In this document: positions 60,970 through 64,000 of the stretch, in pieces
Position numbering within the stretch: position 1 is the stretch's first letter
Layout of the letters: each line of letters opens with the position of its first letter
Assembly: GCF_026151205.1 (NCBI RefSeq)
Contig: NC_087081.1
Span: forward strand, 13,682,340-13,746,339
Length of the DNA stretch: 64,000 nt
Source of the DNA: Bolinopsis microptera
Lineage: Eukaryota; Ctenophora; Tentaculata; Lobata; Bolinopsidae
Reading direction: 5' to 3'
The notes under the pieces: model-generated
What the model was told of the DNA's origin: nothing
Database searches by the model: none
What the model saw: only the letters and a program-made list of their open reading frames with translations
Position numbers and translations under genes: made by a program

Positions 60970-61708
60970 ACAATTGTCGCGTATATTTTAGATTCCCTCC
61001 ATCCGACGCGATTGTAAGTTCTAGGTAGTAGTTAGAATCGGCAACCCACCCCCAATAAATGTGGTACCGAACGGAACAAATTCCTTCTCCTTTGATATAT
61101 TATATGAACGATCCCTTGGATCAATAATTTGTTAGTAAATCTAATCAACCTTTTTACTTTTAGTCAGTCTGAGATTCGATCGGATAGGAATCAGGATCAT
61201 ACAACTAAAAATTAGGTCGTTCACATATTACTAATTACGTAATCAATGTTTTAGCAATTTTTACCCCCTCCCTCCCCGTGATCAACCGTAATCATTCGGG
61301 AACTCCCCCCCCCCCCTCGGCTGATTACCTACGTAATATGTGAACAACCCCAGGCCCAATATATCGTCCAGTTATTACTGAATATACCACAGCAGTCTTT
61401 TTATAAATATAACTAAACGTAAATCTGGAAAATCAACATGCACACTATAAGTTAATAGAAAACGTTCCTTCTCTATTTCCGTTTTTGGTATAATCGAGTT
61501 AAAGTAAAGACATTATTAATTTTACAACCACTAGGTCAACAGGCTTTTTATACCTAATTCCAAGAACAATTCTAGAAGAAACTAATAACCCTAAAAATCT
61601 AAAGCTTAATTATTGTGATAAGATAGAAACTAGATCGTAGCGTTATACGTTTGAGTAATAATGAGGCGAATATAACGAGGACCTAGTAACTGGTGATGTA
61701 AAGGCGAG
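60970..61708. other. Spacer downstream of the ODC-like gene
   Basis: No gene seen; contains one MITE (61215-61350). Confidence 0.4.
61215..61350. mobile_element. MITE with GGTCGTTCACATATTAC ends (136 bp)
   Basis: Inverted ends GGTCGTTCACATATTAC and GTAATATGTGAACAACCC. The inner arms ATTACGTAATCA and TGATTACCTACGTAAT are also inverted, and a C run (about 61306-61317) lies in one arm. A half copy is at 13691-13748. Confidence 0.75.
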
Positions 61709-63684
61709 TTAAGCTGAAACGGTAAGAAGGTTGGTGTCCTGATCCAGCGAGTTGGAGATGGAGTTGCTGGGTCTTCTTTTGGTGACCACTCTGAAGGAAT
61801 TTGGAGTCATAACCTTGAATCTTACACTATGTAGATAATAAATACTGATTCTGGTGGCAGGGGAAGTGAAGCATATTTTTTGATCCTATAATCACTGTTA
61901 ATTTACAGACCTGTAATCCTTGTCTAGCAATATGATATCGAGTCCCCTGCAATCAGCCTGACCCACGTTACCAATCAGTAACCAGTCCCCGACATCTAGT
62001 TCACCAACGTTTCCTTTTAGGATCAGATCATCTTCATCTCCTGTGTTGCCTGGATATGTTCATATCAATAATATTAGAAAACATATCCTTTATGTGCTTC
62101 GATCTATCCTAATTCGGCCAAAAAGGCTGAATAAAAGTAAAAGTACCCGTCTACCGACTAATATTGATATTAATAATTGAAAAGGTTATACCCGCCACTG
62201 ACAAAAGAAATTTTACGTTTAATGGCTACATATTATATAGATATACTATTAGCAATTAGCAATTTGAATTAGCATATCGGTATTGCGCCTCCCAGAACAG
62301 CAGACGAACAAATGACAACATACCGTAAACAGAGCTGAACATTGTCCTATCTTCGTGTTGAGAATGAACAGTAAAGTTGTGTCCTGTGTCAAGATAGCTT
62401 GCAAACTCTTCAAACATTGACATGTCAATATCGTATCTGGTCTGACCGTCCTTAATAAACGATTTAAGATAAATTTTAACAAATTATGTCCGCAGAAGGT
62501 TTATTATAAAACGCAAAAAATTCAAATTCCTATCCGAGTTCATTTGGGCTGCGTACAACCCATCTGTTGCATTTCCTATTCCAGTTTTATTCTACTGCTG
62601 TTGAATGATATGGCCGTTAATTAAATTTCAAGTCATGTGCTGTTTAGTGTTTATCACAAGGTCTACAATCTACATGGCAATAGCACTGCACCAGCCCACC
62701 TTGTGATACTGTGTCAACTACCAGTTCATATTCTGTATCCTCAGCCCAGACAGCTTCAAATCCTAAAGTACCATTTCCGCATGCGGATCAGGTTTAAAAC
62801 GTGACATGTGATTTGTAGCTTCCTTTATTATAAAGTCATTGGTTGAACACAAATTTAATTTAAAAAATTCCTCCAAAAAATAAACAGCGCCAAATGTAAT
62901 AATCCTGCGATTTGCAATTATTGAAATTATTCTTAAAATTATTTTGATGGGGAAAGTAAAACAATCAAAATTATAAATACTTAAAATAAGTAAACCAACC
63001 TGGTTTTTCGTGACGATGATTTTAGTAGCAATGAGGGAAGTAGACTGGAATAGCTCTTGTCCCAATTCAACATTGAGGACTGTATCAGCCGGTAGATTCC
63101 GTTTCAATTCCATGAACGAGTTTTTTAAAGCTCGGATCTCCGTTAGGGCTGAGTAGATGGACATTTAGAAATTAGAATAATTTAGGTTCGAGAATTTTTT
63201 ACATCACATTATGATAGAATTTTTCATGCCAATGTTAATTATTGTCACTCAATATAAGTACTCACTTTCAAGGACTCCCAAACATATTTCCCGAGCAGGA
63301 CGACCAGAAACTGAAAGGACCTCCTTTACGATTGTATCTGTTCCTTCTTCTTTTGAGAACTGTTCAGTAAGCCTGAATACCACGATGGATCAGTCATCAG
63401 ATACAACAATGATAAGACTATAAAAATTAGATTTCAATTAAACAAGGTTTTGTTTTCCAATCCAATGTTTGTGCTTAATTGTCGCCAAATCTTCGATACT
63501 TGATAATTATGACTCACCTAAAGTTGTTCCCAAGTATGTTGGTTAATTTGATGACATCGCATGATTCTCCTGACGCGGCGAAATTGTTGTAGCCTCTCGT
63601 ATAAGCGTTTCTGATGAAGGAGGACGTGAGGTTTTCAGTTCCGATTACAACGTTCTGTTTACGGGTCAGATTTTCCAGCAACTC
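61709..63684 (-). CDS. Ornithine-decarboxylase-like pseudoenzyme (antizyme-inhibitor-like), 5' incomplete
   Basis: Exons (minus): 63518-63684, 63266-63372, about 62996-63148, about 62700-62762, 62324-62450, 61911-62049, 61709-61820 (stop); the 5' part is beyond the window. Similarity to eukaryotic ODC is by eye. NVVIGTENLTSSF...NNFAAS aligns with the PLP-lysine block, LNVELGQELFQSTSLIATKI with the EPGR strand, and SSVYGNTGDEDDLIL...ELDVGDWLLIGNVG with the C-terminal GPTCDxLD...VGDW block. Key residues are changed: the PLP Lys falls on Thr, EPGR is ELGQ, the active-site Cys before Asp is Gly, and the GAY Tyr is Ala. About 100 central residues, including the GGG loop and the antizyme-binding element, are not found. 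The phase between exons four and five needs a shifted donor, so those edges are uncertain. Likely a regulatory or repurposed ODC relative. Confidence 0.6.
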
Positions 63685-63710
63685 CTGAGGGGTAAAGTAA
63701 GGGTTTAGTT

Positions 63711-63840
63711 CACGTCATGTGGAATAGTACGACGTCAGGTGGGATGCTGTGACGTCATGTGGGATAGCATGACGTCACGTGGGATACTGTGACGTCATGT
63801 GGGATAGTATGACGTCACGTGGGCTGCTGTGACGTCATCC
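63711..63840. repeat. 20-bp tandem array of CRE/E-box units
   Basis: Seven units with an exact 20-bp period, starting at 63711, 63731, 63751, 63771, 63791, 63811 and 63831. The consensus is GACGTCAyGTGGGATAsyrT. Five units make a perfect CRE palindrome TGACGTCA, and two also contain CACGTG. It lies in the intron or promoter upstream of the first visible exon of the ODC-like gene. A further TGACGTCACGTGAC is at about 63957. Confidence 0.9.
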
Positions 63841-64000
63841 TATGAGAAGGGTATGGGAACAAGAAAATCAGACGATAGATGAAATGCGAGACAGTATTGA
63901 AATCACTACGTTTTTTTTCACGTGAAAAAGCATGGCGTCACGTAAAAGAGTACCTATGACGTCACGTGACAGCGTGATACGGGACGTGACCTAATTATGT

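Noticed and set aside
63711..63840. CRISPR-like array
   Set aside because: The period is only 20 bp with no unique spacers, and the DNA is animal; it is a simple minisatellite.

Overview
The window is 64 kb of AT-rich animal nuclear DNA with intron-containing genes, canonical GT-AG splice sites, simple repeats and dense, mostly dead, transposable elements. The genes recognised are two rhodopsin-class receptors, a Bsx-type homeobox gene, a SIX-class homeobox gene, an ornithine-decarboxylase-like gene and a predicted secreted, probably GPI-anchored protein. Compact genes, Penelope, CR1/Jockey-like and R2-like retroelements, and receptor sequences that match no vertebrate subfamily suggest an early-branching animal. 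A cnidarian is my best guess, held with low confidence.

Layout: (1) 0.3-4.25 kb, a tandem pair of two-exon GPCR genes on the plus strand. (2) 4.5-26 kb, a transposon-rich stretch: a decayed LINE split by a DNA element, GC-rich dispersed repeats, a 332-bp CA microsatellite, a 53-bp minisatellite present in two opposite copies, several MITEs and a 2-kb TTAA-flanked element. It appears to lie inside one very long intron (11.65-26.10 kb) of the minus-strand secreted-protein gene, whose first exon is at 28.7 kb. Exon 2 of that gene has been tandemly duplicated. (3) 29.8-39.97 kb, retroelements: an R2-like endonuclease ORF inserted in a short repeat (an empty copy sits at 57.4 kb), a Penelope GIY-YIG fragment broken by a LINE, a LINE 3' fragment, a foldback element and a pogo-like MITE. 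(4) 41.4-55.5 kb, two developmental regulators in convergent orientation: Bsx (plus, six exons, 232 aa) and SIX (minus, ten exons, 438 aa), their stop codons about 2 kb apart. (5) 57-61.4 kb, LINE, BED-finger/hAT and MITE debris. (6) 61.7 kb to the window edge, a minus-strand ODC-like gene that has lost the residues needed for catalysis; its 5' end lies beyond the window.

The most unusual features are the ODC-like pseudoenzyme with an exact 20-bp-period CRE/E-box array in its intron, and a sharp rise in CACGTG palindromes (about 3 in the first 40 kb, more than 30 in the last 24 kb) that coincides with the regulatory-gene half. In the SIX promoter these palindromes are paired with CCAAT boxes. 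All gene models were assembled by eye from splice sites and reading phase; no database search was run.
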